Shown here: piece after piece, positions 22,901 to 37,433 of the stretch
Numbering within the stretch: the stretch's first letter is position 1
How the letters are laid out: every line of letters starts with the position of its first letter
From: Drosophila pseudoobscura
Lineage: Eukaryota; Arthropoda; Insecta; Diptera; Drosophilidae
Assembly: GCF_009870125.1 (NCBI RefSeq)
Contig: NC_046681.1
Coordinates: 8,321,001-8,385,000 of the forward strand
Length of the DNA stretch: 64,000 nucleotides
Direction: 5' to 3'
Position numbers and translations under genes: made by a program
Notes under the pieces: generated by a model
What the model was told of the DNA's origin: nothing
Database searches by the model: none
What the model saw: only the letters and a program-made list of their open reading frames with translations

Positions 22901-25900
22901 ATTCGACAGTCGGAATATCCTTTGTCCCACTACAGATCGTTAGTGCATTTAATGGGGCAGTCGTACCATCGCAAACTCGGAAAACCTTAAATACACTTAT
23001 TTATGTCTCGTCTTAAAGTTGTGGGGAAATTGGGGTATATTTTGAGTCATCGACACTGAAATTTAAGCAAAAATGTTCGTCATTCCCGTTTCTGGTTTTT
23101 GTCAATTGTTCACAAATTATGCAAACATTTCGCTGCCTTGCACGTAGTTCGGCCATAAAATTTCAGTCAATTTAATTTCCGGCATTTGTTTTACATACAT
23201 ATTTATGTCGGGGCACGTGCCTGCCTGTCTGACTCTCTATTCGACACTCTCGGCTCCATCTGCAGACGGTCGGGGGTAGAAAGAAACTAGGATACCACCA
23301 AGGGCGACCCTCTGACCGTATTCGAGGTTGTTGTTTGGGGTTTTTCAGTCATGTTTTTGGTGGAGAAATTAAAGTAAACATGGGAAAGTCATGTTGGGTT
23401 TTACAACGAACAGGAAATGGGTATTTTTAGAGTCAGAATTACACTGACATAAATTAGGGCGGAACCAATTTGAGAAATTGTTATACACAGAAACTCAAAA
23501 TTGAGGATTAATTTTTCATCAAAGATCTTCTCAGTTCTGTGCCTAAAATTGTTTATGCCAGATTTGCCAGCGATATGGGAAATAAATGTAACTAATACAG
23601 ATCTTGGAGCTTGGCCAGGGCAAATAGGAGAGGACCACCTGCAATGTCGGACAGCCAGAAGGTTGCCATAATTACGGCTTCGAAAATTATTGACGTGCTT
23701 TGGGTTTCGTTCCAGTATTTGCATAACTTTCGCAATATGTATTCATATCTTCCTCTTTCAATGTCAACCGACAGTCTGAAACCATCAATTGGATTAATAA
23801 AATTTGATGGGGCTATGGTCCATAGTCGCATCATAAGCTTTCATCGTTATGGCGGAGCTCGCCATCCAAGCACAGTGGCATCCAAAGTACATCAAATGAA
23901 AATAACTTAAATTCACATTAACTGGTTAGAGTAGAGTAGCATCTATAGATTGTCACGGCACATAGGGCAAGGACATATCTAAAAGCAGCATCCAGTAACC
24001 CCTACACTTTGCCTCTCTGTGCCTCGTTGCACTTGTTTACCCAGTCAACTGTTTTGGCATTCACTTTGGGTGGGAGTTGGGACGCTTAGATCCCACTTTC
24101 CACCTCTCGACGCATTCATTCAAACACGGCTTGTTTTTGAATTTCCCTCATTGCGTATTCAGGCGTTTCATGACCCTTTCTCCATTTTAGCCGAAACCGA
24201 GGCAACACGCACTGCTGAATGCACGAGGAGGAGCAGGGTGGCTGGGACGGGCCTACGCCCATGCCATGGCCTTTAACACTTTTGGTGGAGCCAGTTAACC
24301 TTGCCGGAGTGGCCGCAATGTGGGTTAAATAATTGCACGTTCCAATTGGCTCTGCAGAGGAGGACGGTGCTGTGGATCCTTGGAAACTAGAACAGACAAT
24401 AGACAATACGAGGAACAGGACTGCTATTCAAATTTTGCCCCTTCCATTTCTTTTGTATTGTTAACAATAGAGTTGCAAGAAGGTGCAGCTGCCAGTGCAG
24501 CCAAGCTGCCTGCAAATATGATGCCTGCCTTGGCGTCCTCTGTTTTCTGATGAAAGCCAAAACACTCTTTTGTTGACATGACCAACACGGTTGCCATAAC
24601 TGACATCACAGCAACGGGCTTCAGAGTCTAAGAAGCTTAATCGATAGACAATCCCAATAAATATCCATTCCTTGGATGGTTTCATAGCTCCTTATCAGGA
24701 CTTTTCCTTGCCACCATCCACTTTGAGGTTGAACGAAGCGTAAAACTTTTCTAATAAAATATTCCAGCAGGAATAATATAATCCATTTATATGAACTCGA
24801 AAAAGGCTTTATTAAATTGACAATACAAAATTGCTTTATTGGATTCGGAGTAAGTGAGAGGGGCAGGAGGGAATTTACTTTACTTTGATGTAAATTGATG
24901 CCTAGTCAAACACAATTTTCCAGCAAGTAATTCTATTGTGAATTCAGTGAAGCTCTTGAGAAGAGACAACAAAACTCATCCATTATACAAATGTATGCTT
25001 TGTTCAGGTCTTTGTCCACAAGGATGAGGTAAAGGTTAACTTTTAAGCAAAGGTAAAGGTAAATATTCTTTCTGTTTAAAATCTAAGATTCGGTACTCCA
25101 TGACATAGAAGTATTTTGAGGTAAATCGACTTAGGTCACGTCCACCAATCGTATACGTGCTGCCCCACATGATCAATATTCAATCGACACAGTCAAGGGG
25201 AAAAAACAAGAAATAAATTACCTACCATCACCACAAAGCTTTCAGCTCATTCCAGCTACTGAAGGTCGTCTGTCACCGGGGCTAACATATACATATATTT
25301 GAAGATAGATACATCGACAATTACCGTGCCGCACATTTATCTTAAGCGTGACCCATAAACAAATCTGGAGAGCAAGCAAACATAATAACATAAATTGATC
25401 TGTTAGCTGAAGTTGTAAATCGTAAAAGACATTGAGCTATTAATTTATAATTCCAGCAACCCATATTATTGCTTCCATCTACATACATATAAGAACTATC
25501 GACCCTATTATAATGTAATACTAGTGCAAATAGCAGGTTATTTTTTTTTTTAATTGTAATTAAACTAATTTACATAAGTTTCTACATTGCATTTGAGTTA
25601 TCGCATGTAATTCCCTTTGACAGTCTCCGGCTCATTTGCAGCTGGCTCAATGCGTTGCGCATACGCCCCGTTATGTAATCGTCTCACCGCAGCCAAGTGC
25701 CACGCCTAATGTATAGTCATACTAGTATTTATATGCGGTTGCGCACCTCCTGAAAAATTTGAGCTATTAGAGTCGCTGCTACTCTGCCGTTTGGCCCGCT
25801 TGCCTCTCTGCTTGTTGGCTGTTGGCTGGCTGATAGCTGTTGCAGAGTCTTAATCCCAGTTTCGGTCACATCACGTCCCCGTAATGTTTTCATAAATCAA

Positions 25901-28900
25901 CGCCTGGTAGTGGGTGTACAATTTTGACTACGAGTGCCAGGACGTTGGAGGTATCAACTTTATGGCTTCAACTTAAAGCCGCGAAAATAGCATAGCTCGT
26001 TAGGTGGCAGCGGCTGCTGTTCCTGTTGGGTGAACCCTTTCCAGTATTCAGGGACAGCATGGATGGCAGAACCTCCACCTGGATGGAGCGTTTGTTTCCG
26101 CTTTTATTACACGGCTCGCTTGGGCACGATTTACAGCTTGTTTCCTGAGCGTTTTAATCCTTTTGGCTTAGCAATTCTGAGCCTTTAGATGGAATCAATA
26201 AAATTAAGCATCTGCTGTATCCTCGGCTTGTGGTCACTGCCAGACCTCAATTTAATTCATGTTAACATTCTCTAAAGTGAGTTGCCAAATAAGTGTTCAG
26301 GAGTTGGGTTGGAATTGTATCTCCAGGCAGCTTGCCATTCGTGCGGCCAAACCAAACTTTCGCTGTGTTCGGACTCGTGTGTCAACTGGTTGGGAAGAAA
26401 CAGGACTAGTTTTGTGGCTAGAACTTGGATTGAGCCTGATGGCTGCTGCAAGAAGAGAATATTTTCCTCATAGACTTGACTAGAAATGATCATTTTCATT
26501 GTGTTTAAAAAATGCTTCAAGGCTAACTCCCAGCGGTAGTTAAATTTCAGTGCGAAAAGTGCTGTCCTCGATTAGGAATTGGATAAGAGCCGAATAAAGG
26601 GATTTGCGGCTGCCTTTTCCCGACCCATTTTTAGTGGCAGCGAAAGAGAAAAAGAGAGAGACAATTTGCATATTTAATTGGTAATCGTTTGTCTGTCGAC
26701 ATCTCGAGGGCTTTGAAGAGTGGATACGGAATCTGGCGTTTAGTTGCAGATTGCGCAACAATTCTTTCGCCTGATTAGCAGAATATTTAATTTAATCCTT
26801 TGTGATTCGAGCAGGGAGAAATCGAGAAAACTATACAGAAGAAAGGAAAGAAAGCGTAACGATGGGCGAAGGACAGAGCTTCCAATAAAGAGCTGACTTT
26901 GATTAGCGCATAATCAGACGATGAGTCGAATCCAATGATTGATTAATCACATTCAATGCCTGTGATTGAGCCACGTTTTAATTGGAAATCCGCAGACAGG
27001 CAGCAGAAGTTTCTGAATTTGAATGGGGTTCCTCAACGTGATTTGGTTTGTTTTTTTTCGGCTTTTCCTCCTTTTTGATGAGTGAATGTTACCTCGCACC
27101 ACCTCGGGTGCCTGCAAATATTCGTATTGTAATGAAAGCATAACAAAAACGGAACAGAAACAGAAATATAACCAGATCCAGAAACAGATGAAAATCTCTT
27201 CATGGCAAATGGAAAGCATCCACAGCAGCCTCCTGAACCTCCATCACATTGGGGATGGGGCTGTTGTACAATAGTTTGTAGTTTCCAACTCCCGAAAACC
27301 ACGGAAAAAAACAAATAAATAAATAGATGAATACAAGGTATGTACGTAGAGTATGTATCGCAGAGGGGAGTACAAAGTCTGGTAAGAGCACGCATAATCA
27401 ATGGCTTGAAAACAGCTGGAATTTTGGCCACACTCTGGGCCACATTTCTGCATCATTAAGTGGCAGCAGCATGGCGGGAATATGCTAATAGTCGAGCCCC
27501 AACACAGCAGGGGGATGCCATGTGAGATGTGGATGATATTTTGGGCACCATGAGCACCCAGAAGCCCCTACGTCCTTAATCTTCCGGCCTTCCTTCCTCC
27601 TACTGTCTCTGGCTTTGCTTTTTCCTTTACTCTTAGCTGTATTAAAGGATCTGTTCCATTCGGAATGCATTATGCCAAGGATTTCTCTTATACTTTAATA
27701 GTTGAGAAAAGATTTTATGTTACCGTAAGCGCCTTTGTTGAGCTGATTTTCATATTTATTTGGCGGTGGTATCCAAGCACATTAATCCTCTGGCTGCTTC
27801 GATAATTTCCAATGCAATCCGACAGACTGCATACACTCCTTGGACATCACAAGGGGAAAAACATCTGCCGGTGAACATTCGGAAAACCCAGAAAATTAAA
27901 TGTGGTCTTTTTTATTCAAGGTGTCAGTTGTATGTGTATGTCAGGTGTATCCACTATGGAATGGGGGAAATACTTGCTTACAAATACTCGTAAAAGTATT
28001 ATATGCTAATTAAATATATATTGCATTTTTTCAAGGTTAAATTACATTTTTGAACATTGGTTGATTGAGTGTACAAGGTGTGATCATAATAATGTATATT
28101 TAAGCAGACGAAACCCGTTTCTACTACTTATAAGTAGTTGTTGCTCCACTGACTGACTATTAGAAGAAGGCCAAATGTAGACGCCCACTAAATGACTCTT
28201 GATCTCCAAGGGGAAAATTAAAGGGTAAATGTGTGCTTTCGAAGAAAATTAAAATTAAAACAAAATATGTTCTTTCATTTACTTTACAATTTTCCATGAA
28301 AATAACAATAAATAGTTATTACAAAAGAACAGGTGAATGTCCTGCCAGTCATATTAACAAAGGACAAAAAAACACAGGCCACAAATCGGTCTTTGATGTA
28401 ACAGAGCTTCTTCTGCGAATCAACTCAAACAATACACCGGCATTGGTATTAATATTTCGAATGCGAATAAATGAATTGAAGTCCAATAAAGACCTGCCTT
28501 TACACACTCCCGCTCGGTGGTTGACGGCAATTGGCACGGACCCAGTGCTCGATTCATTAGCGGACGGGTGCGGAGTCGAGCTGCGATAGCCGTTGTTATG
28601 GTTTTTATTTTTTCAATTATTTGCTCTGCTTCCCCAGCAATGAGCCATCGACAGATTCCAATGAATTGCGCCACAGAGCAAGCGAAATAAAGAAATAAAC
28701 CAGGCCTCCGACCGACAATTCAAATAAAGAAATTGCCACATCCCCATCCCAGGGTCCAATCGAAAAATGTAAATTTCCATAATTCTCCCCACTCTGGTAC
28801 TCATGCACTTCGCTCTTTGGCTTCATCGCCATGACAATCTATTGTTAACTTCTGTTCTGCGTACGGCTTAAAACATTCTTCACATGCAAAGTGCTGTAGT

Positions 28901-31276
28901 ATCCCTGTAGGACACGTTTATTCATGTAGCTTCAGGATGCTCGTGGAATTATCCGTGTGGCTTTAACTAAATTGAAATCGCCCCAAGCCTCTCTCTTTAA
29001 GTGCACTTTGGTGTTTCATGAGAACATTTTGCCAAAATATGTAAGAGCATGTTCTGAAAATTTCTGCCTTGTGTGTAGTAAACCTTTTTGCTTAGTTACT
29101 TTCTCCATAACATACTTCGGTGCTCATAGTTCGCTGATGGCTTGGGAAAACTCTATCTTGTAGAGTGGTTTCTAAATGTGCAATGAAATGAAAGGTTTTT
29201 CTGTCTGAATTTGAAATTTCTTTGGTTCATAAATATTTCAACAATTCACTTTATTTACTGCAAGACGTTGAGGCATGGAAGGAAGCCCTCAGACATGAAT
29301 GGAGACATCGAAAGGACTACCTTCCAGACAGTTGAGATAGGTCTGCTTCCTGCTCATGTTTGGTTACAGCACACATAAAATAGTTGTGTTCCCGGGAATT
29401 CTCGTGCAGCAACAGACACGTGTCATTTCAACTTTCCGGATGACTTCACCGTTGAATCCCTACTCGAGGAGACATAAAGGACCAAACATAAATGCATTAT
29501 GTCTAGGAAGTTGTTGGCTTTAGCCGTAAGGCTTCAAAGATAAAGATACATTTAAGGTACAGGATGTACCTCCCAAAATGTAACATAAATTTAAACAAAA
29601 GGCAAAAAGTCTGTCCAGTTTCATGACTACCACGAATCACACACTGTGGACAGGACAAAATCAAATCAAATTTATAGTACCAATTGAAAATGAATTTGTG
29701 ACAAATTATACGCCGTAAAATGGTGGATAATTGTTTGGCTGTCATCCAAATTAGAAGGATCACTTGAAAATGTGTCCGCAGCTAAACAAAAACATATTTG
29801 TCATGGCACAAGAGCCCACAATTTGCAATTTTAATTAAAACTAAACGATTTAGTGTACGAAAACAACTATTCCACATAGGCCCATTACTAATCTATGCCT
29901 CCCACACAGGTCGTCCATTTTGGTTTCCAAAATTTCACAATATTTCCTTCAACACAGCAGTCTGTAGCAGGGTCACCATGTGACCTCATTGGTCAGAACT
30001 CTCAATTAGTTGGTCCGCTGGCTGTGGTTGTTCCTGTTGTGTATCGGTTCTGTGGGCTTTGTGGTGCAATGTGGTTTCATTAGTTGTCGTCTGCTCCACG
30101 TATATTTGTATCCTCTGATGTCAACATTTTGTCTCTCAGTTTCGCTGTTCTTAATTCTTTTGACTAATGATGACGAATGATTCTTGGCGATGGTAGAGGT
30201 AGAATGGTTGTAGCCATCTTTATATCATCCCAAAATTGGTGAGCTTTAAGTACCAACCATTACCCAATAGTGCTTCTGGATGGAGTGGTAGATGAACTAC
30301 ACCCATATTCTATTTAAATCCCTTATCTCTTTGTAGTATCCCACTTCCTTGTCTTATTTTCTATCCAGTTTACAAACTTGCATTCCATATCTCTGGGTTT
30401 TTGTTGCATTTTCCTTCCAGTCTAATGGCGTACAGAGGCGGCAAAAAGAACTAAGAAAGTGTGAAAAACGTCGATGAATTCGATTTGAAAAGTATTGGGA
30501 TCAGTACAAAACGAGAGTGCCAGCTCGTTTTCAAACGCGTGTCCTTTCTCCTCGAACTCGTATTCGTACTCGTTTTGTGTTCATTTGATTTTAGCCAACT
30601 GTCGATGTCTGCGGGTGTACGCGATGGAATATTGGCACAGTAGCCAAAAAGGGGCAGCTGTAAGGGCTACTGTTTTTCGCCTCGTTGCTGAAGGACACAG
30701 GCCCGATGGTGGCAGTTCCCATGTATTCAGGGAATGCCTTTTGTGGTGAGTTTTTCACTTTGAAGGTTCTCGCTTTTTTTGGGTGGGATAACAACCCTGA
30801 CCATTGGGCAGTTGTCAAACAACTTGGAAAGAGATAACTGTTGAATGTGGGGCAATTAGTGAGCTATCGCCACACCTGAGAGCCGTCCAATTAGCGCTGT
30901 TTATGATCACGGAATCAACAAACCTGTGGACGTCAACCATTGGAACACACGCTGGATACCACAGGAGGCTGCAGAACACCCTCGAGACGGCCAAACCATA
31001 TGTAAATGGGTAATTGACGTTTTAATAAGTGACACTTGACAGGGTGCAGGCGCCATGTGCCTCCTGTCGCACACCGCATACTCGTACTCGGACTCATACA
31101 CCGTTCGTCATATCGCCCAAGCCTCAGTCCAAGAGAAAAGCCTGGCAGTCGGAGAATATGGGTATAAATCCCCCCATATGGACGCAACGGTGTACAACCA
31201 CAATTTTATATCTTGGCATTGTCAGCTGGCGGTGCTGGCAAATGAAATTAAGTTGATGCAATATAAAGGCTGGGTA
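19930..31276. other. 11 kb without a supported gene
   Basis: AT-rich DNA, possibly a large intron of the minus-strand gene. Holds many incidental ORFs. Minor features are a (GATGAT)n run near 22010-22022 and a 15-bp tandem CACTATCCTTTCCTG near 22302-22330. A minus-strand stretch at 23834-23401 has two adjoining hydrophobic ORFs that could be a decayed membrane protein. No transposon ends or tRNA-like folds were recognised. Confidence 0.4.
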
Positions 31277-31320
31277 TACGTATACGCATTGCTGCAGTGA
31301 CTCCCGTATGCGTATACGTA
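31277..31320. repeat. hairpin: perfect 13-bp inverted repeat
   Basis: TACGTATACGCAT at 31277-31289 is exactly complementary to ATGCGTATACGTA at 31308-31320, with an 18-base loop. There is no T-run after it and no adjacent gene, so it is not a terminator in any obvious sense. Confidence 0.7.
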
Positions 31321-34300
31321 ATTTAATAATATAAATGTTGATTCTCTGCTGACAATGCTACGGCGAAGAGCTCATCTCCTGCTCTTAGCTGTCCTTCCAG
31401 ATAGAGGTGTCTCCCGAAGAGAAGCCTTTAAAAATGTATACCGCTTAGCAGAGTGACAGGCCAGTCAACTTTGAGTGACTGACAGTGGCAGTGGCAGTGA
31501 GTGAGGGACTTACCCCAGTTGACGATGTGTGCAGAAGATCTTGGGAAGATTAAAGACAAGCAAACCTTCAAATAAATCTTTATTTTAAGTCCACAAATAC
31601 AATAACTCTACCTTTACAATCAGAATTGAATTTCCATCTACCAATATTTGCAAAATTTCCATAAACATCATTGCATTTTCATTTTAATTAGCCCAAAACA
31701 AATACAAATTTTTGTTGGCAGACCGTGAACGTGAAATTTGTTTGCCAAGTGCCATGCAACGAAAACAACATCATTTTATTAGCAGAGAAACACGCAAGTT
31801 ATAAGCGACATGGTTCTATTTATTCTGACACATTTCCTCAAGTTTGAGCTCATCGATATGGGATGTGTTTGGCAGAGAGACAAAACATATTTGTGCTGCA
31901 AACCTGACCAAGAAGACAGATATTCCGGTTTTGAAAGCACAGATTTAGAGTGTATATGAGTGTTCCCATTCATATACAGAGTCCTCGTCGCACTTCAGTA
32001 AACTCAGTAAACTTGCACCGTGGCTATGAGTAGATTCCAAGTAGGCACTGGGAATTAATTGCATATCTTGGATAATTTACTTGGATAAGGAATACGAGCA
32101 GGCAGCACACGGCAGTCATCGTCGGGCCTGGAAAGAGAGCACAGCATTGTCCTACTGCAGCATGGAAATCCATTGTTTTGCCATTTCCACCAGGAACCGG
32201 ACAAGCCTGTGAACAAACAGAAACACGGCCTAACAGAGGATTGCATAAACATTGTTTTAGCCCGAAGTACATTTGTTTGCCATACGAATACCAATGGGTG
32301 CTCCAGGGCAAAGCACAGAGGCCCGACACGGCATCGAATTTATTTATTTCTTTTGGAAAACTCGAGGGAAACAGACCTTTCGAACGTTCCAGCTGGGAGA
32401 GCAGCGTAGCTGCAGTCAAAAATATGTATTAAAATGCAATTGAACTTTTCCAGAGACGTAGGGCGAGTGGAAGTTGCATTCGAATTTCAATTACTTTAAT
32501 GCCACCTGGTGAAAAGGCGCCGTCGTATTAAAGTCCGCTCGTATCCCTATACCCCATAGTATTCGACAAAACTTGGCACGTTTCGTTGCGGACAGATTGA
32601 ATGATGATTCTGTGGCCATTTGGATGGAATTTTCGTGGCTGGCCAATTGCTCTTTTATAACTTTACCGGGCTGGTTTAATGACTTTGAAATTCTTAGACA
32701 ACCAACCAACCAGTATTTCTGAGATGGAGGGAAAATAATACGTGGCAAGGATGCCGTAATGTTCTGGAAACTACCGCAAGAGACACGTGTTCTGTTATTG
32801 TTCTCCCCACAATGATCTCAATTTACGCGATGGTGACCTTTTCAATACTTTTGTATCGTCTGCTTGATTGCAACAGAGTTTTCTTAACTTTTCTCCATTC
32901 AGAGTTCAGCATTACTCAACGGCATTCACACACCGAAGAGTCCACGCAAGATGTGGCAAGGTGATAGATAAGAGCAGTCGCGACCGGATGTGGAAAAGCT
33001 TTTGGTGCACCCAAATGACATGCATTGAGCCTGAAACTTCATTAGGGCTCCATCCTCCCCATTTCTCAAGTATAACGCATACGCAGTGTGTGACACACTC
33101 CAGTAAAAACCCATCAAATCATAATTGAGGCGCATAGACTGTCCATCAATACAGTGAGATTGAGTGGGCAACGAGGAAACCCAACCGACAGACACACCTT
33201 TATGGCTGCAAGCAGACAGTACGAGTAATCGAGAAGCTCTGCAACAAAAATATAGATAAATATAGATATATGTATACACATGGTTCTACTATGAGTTCCA
33301 CCAAATGGCTTGTCCCAACAAAGGATTCCATTTAAATAAGATATAGATTCTGACGGCAGTTATTAAGAACATGTTTAAGGTAATCTTATTACATATCCTG
33401 TCATTCCGATTAAAAATAACAATAGTATTATTATTAATATTAAAAATGAATTAAATTAATAATTTTATTAACGACCAGCTGAAAAGAGGCCAAGGCCAGG
33501 CAGCGTCTTGGATAAATATTATCTTTTTGTCATGGCTATTGGTAATATTGGTTTAAAGACATAGACAGAGAGCTTGAATTCATAGACATAGCCATTCCAG
33601 ACAGGCGCTCCCATTTTAGCTCGATTTGTGTAATAGAAAAACACAAAATCTAAATACTCCCCAAACTGTAAATTAGAACAAATCAGTATGAGACACTTGT
33701 TGGCACTCTTATAAGTCAGGAGTATGGACTTTTATTATGGAGTAGTTAAAGAAAATATAAAAAACCTCCTAAAAAGAAATTAAAGCGTACTAAATTAATA
33801 TTGTTTTCCGCAAATCTCAAGCCGGTGATATATTATACTTAACATTTCATTGCCTTGTGGCCTGAGGAAAGCCAATCAAATTAATGCCAGGCTCTGAAAA
33901 ATTTCCTTTCTCATTTGATTAATAGCCTCGGAACAAAGCCTAGCCGTAGAAGCAGAGCTGCATGCCCCGCCGAACCGAGGACTTTTCTCAAAAGTGCTCA
34001 TAATAGTCTTGGTCTTAGGCTTAGTCCTGTGGTGGTGGCATAATTTGAGGCTACCAACCGCACATTGATGAGACAGAGGCAATTAGAAATTCTCATAAAT
34101 ATACTCGAAAAGGGTCGAGGCTTACGATCAAATCTAACTTTAAATTATAAATTAAGATTAGAAAATCTGTCACTAACAAAGAATCTTAAAGGCCAAAGGC
34201 AGATGATGATGATTAAGTTGGGGACAGACGACCTCCTGTCCTGCGGCTGGCTGTTGTTATTCGGCTTGGCTTTTTTTCGAGCTGGTTCTCCTGTGGGTTT

Positions 34301-37300
34301 CATAGGAACACGACACTTTACGTGACTTCCTTAACATAAAAAATTTGTTTGTTGGTCATCCCTGAATTTCAGCTCAAATGTGCGATGAGGAGGAGTCATG
34401 CGGCATGTCTTTGTTCAGCGCACAGGACAACAGCTGACTTCCTGTCCGCTAATGCCGGAGACAACTGAACAATGCCGGAGTTCGGCAAAAAACGAATGAG
34501 ACCGTTGACAGCTGACAGCCCAATGACAGGGCTGTCTGTGCCTTAGCCGCCTAACAAGCTGATAAACTCTGGGAATATGTTTCCCCTACATGGGCACTTC
34601 TTACTTGGCTCCGGTCTGAGGTAGGTGGTTGGGTATTGATATTCATAGTACTCGCACTCAGTCACATAAAACGTTTAAAGCGGAATGTTCGCCGTATGTT
34701 GCTGCCGAGCTTGGAACTTATTCTCCCTTGAAGTTATTTGTGCCACTTCCGGCTGGAAGCTTCCGCATTAAGATAACGTAACAACGAGCCAGGCCAGAGA
34801 GCGCTAGTATCCTTTGTGCATCCTTTGTCCTCAAGTACAAGTTCCACTTAGCATTTCCTTTTTGACTGCTGCAATGGCCGACCAGCACACAGGGTGAAAC
34901 GCCAATGGCAGATCCTCTTGTCTATAAATGTAGCCACGTTAGAAGGACTCTCGTTCCTTTAGTTGTTCCCCGCCCTGACCCGCAGCCATCGTTGTATTTG
35001 CCACTAGAACTAACGTCATTAGATGTACTTCAAAAACGAGCGGCATAATGGCAATAATTTAATAGGCTTTTATTCTATAACAAGATTATTTATTTCCGCA
35101 GAGGTCGCTCCTACTTAAGACTTGAAAATGCCGCTGGCCAGCAGCTCAACAAGTAATCTACTCCATGAAAGAAATATTTATCTTTTCATGGGAAATTTTA
35201 AACGGCCCCCAGCAATTGTCTATCATCAACTTTTCTTTCAAGGAACTGTTGGGGGCATTACGAGTTTCGTTCAGGTTTGCAGATTATATACGAGCTGAAT
35301 ACCCATTTAATAGAGTTATAGCGAGTAGTACACATTTCTTAAAGTAGGCCTAAAAAGACGAAGGCAACGAGCCCTAAGACGAGTCTGAAGCTGAAGAACC
35401 TGTGAAGGACAGAAGGTACATCAGAACGTCCATCTGAACTAACAGAAAAAAAATACGCTGATATGAAGGGATTCTAGTCCAAGTGCAATTAACGTATCCA
35501 TCAATTATGTCGCCATCAAGACATGAATGCAATTTGATAATGGACTCGCTAATCTGCTTGTAACTGGTTTCACACCCCAAGCTGCCCCGGCGGCCTTAGG
35601 GACAATGACCACGGATGCGAGCAGCCAACTGGATGACGAATGCGTAACATTGGCAACTGGCTGAGGCTGAAGAGGAGTGCTTCCTCTGTGCAAATACACG
35701 CCCGATGGCCAATAATCATACGCACTGTAGCAGCATGCTGCGAGTACATGTACATATGTGTGTGATCTATAATCTTTACATTACCAGGCGAATGCAGGAG
35801 CTGCACATCCGAATGTTTAACATGTATGAAGCTGTCTGTTTCGGGGATATTTAAAGACCATCAAAATGAAGACGAAAGTGGGACTTAAAATGAAGGCAAC
35901 GTAAGAAATGTAGGACATATCTCAGGACTGCCAACCACTCAATGTTGCAAGCCGCATACCACTGAGCCCCCGAATAAAGTGAGCAAAAAGGGTGGTTCAT
36001 AAAGACAAATTGCATAAAGGATAAGGGCAGCGAAGGAACAATCTGCAGCAAAGGATGCCTTGTCTCCCGATACGAGTATGATTGGCACTACATATATGTA
36101 TCTCTCTCTCCCTCTGTGTGTCTGTGGCTGTCTCTCTCAGTGGCTCTATGTCTGTGTGCCAGGGAAAAAGGCAAAAACGCTGAAAACGTGTCGGGATCCT
36201 TGGTAAGCCCAGGCCTCTGCTCTGTTGCGGCTGCTGTTGCTGTTGCTCCTGCCATCAATGTTGGTATCCGCAGTAATTGACATTTGATTAACGCATAGCT
36301 CAGCTTTCCAGTGAGACAAAAGCGCAAAGGGCAACATTAATCACATCGAACATGAAATCATTTTCTTTATGTTGACCACATAAAGACTGATTTCCTTGCA
36401 TAGAGTGCTGCTCACTAATTAAGAAACATCAAAAGGCATTCTGACTCCTGATAGCGCTATGGCCAAAAAATACAGAGAACGTCAGTCGAAGCCCTGACAA
36501 AAAGTTAAAAAAAAAGCTTGAAAAAAATTCCTCCTCTAGAAGACTTTGTTTTCTTCAAGAACTAACATTAAAGGTGTTCCTTTAAATCACCTCTAAGTTT
36601 ACCCATTCAGTCCATCGCAATTTAAGAATGCTATTTTTTTCGCAACTCTTTTTTCTTTCGTTACTATATTTTTGCATATGGAAACCTTTGCACTTTAACT
36701 GTTTTGCCTGAAAAAAGGGCGACAAAAAATTTGTAACTATTATTTATAGTTCAACAGAATGTCTGAGGGTGTAGCACGACGTTTTTTGCTTATCAGCCGG
36801 TCGTCGGTTGTGGTTGTAATAACAAACAACACCGCCCGGAAGCGCCAGTGGGTCGCTCGGCCATTCAGCCAAAAAATGAGAGCACTTTTTTAAAAGCGGA
36901 AACGTTTGTTTACTCGGGCTCGACCGGAACCAGAGCCGGAAGGGCCAACGCAAGCGCCAACGCCATACCCATCCGTGGACATTGCATTTGCAGGAATTGT
37001 CTGTCCTTTTTGGCGAAAGTGTCTTTGGGTCCTAACTTCCTATCCACGAAACAGTCTTTAGGTCCTGCGTCTGTTCTGGTTCTGTCTCTGTACCTGCTAC
37101 GATGCCAAAAATCAACGTGGCCTTGTCCCAAACTGCGGTATCTACCTTCTTCTCTTTGTTGTCCTTGCTGCTTTTTGTCCCCTTTTGTCGCTTGCATTGA
37201 AGGTCGATATTTAATTAAAACTTGCAATTAGTAAATAGGAGTTTTTCTTCTCTTGTGCCATCTGACAAAAAGTTCTGATACATCGCATTGTACGGTTTCG

Positions 37301-37433
37301 GTGATATAAATCAATGGAAACGCCATTAAAGGTTATCCAAGGAGCGTTTGCACGGGTCTCCAAATTCGTGGATGACCACACTTATGTATGTCTAAATAAA
37401 TAGGTATTCAATATTTATAGATTTCAATCCAGA
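31321..37433. other. no gene recognised
   Basis: Probably intronic. ORFs at 32024-32419 (-), 36848-37231 (+) and others show no motif. CT-rich simple sequence lies near 36100-36140. A 26-nt stretch at about 31514-31539 has exon-like borders on the minus strand but breaks the reading phase of the proposed gene. Confidence 0.4.

Noticed and set aside
17071..27396. Shared AAGAGCACGCATAA at 17071 and 27384
   Set aside because: A 14-base match between two AT-rich sites without flanking similarity; most likely chance.
31514..31539. 26-nt minus-strand microexon with GG|GTAAGT donor
   Set aside because: Its length would break the phase between the exons at 38452 and 16337, and its acceptor (CCCAAG) is weak.
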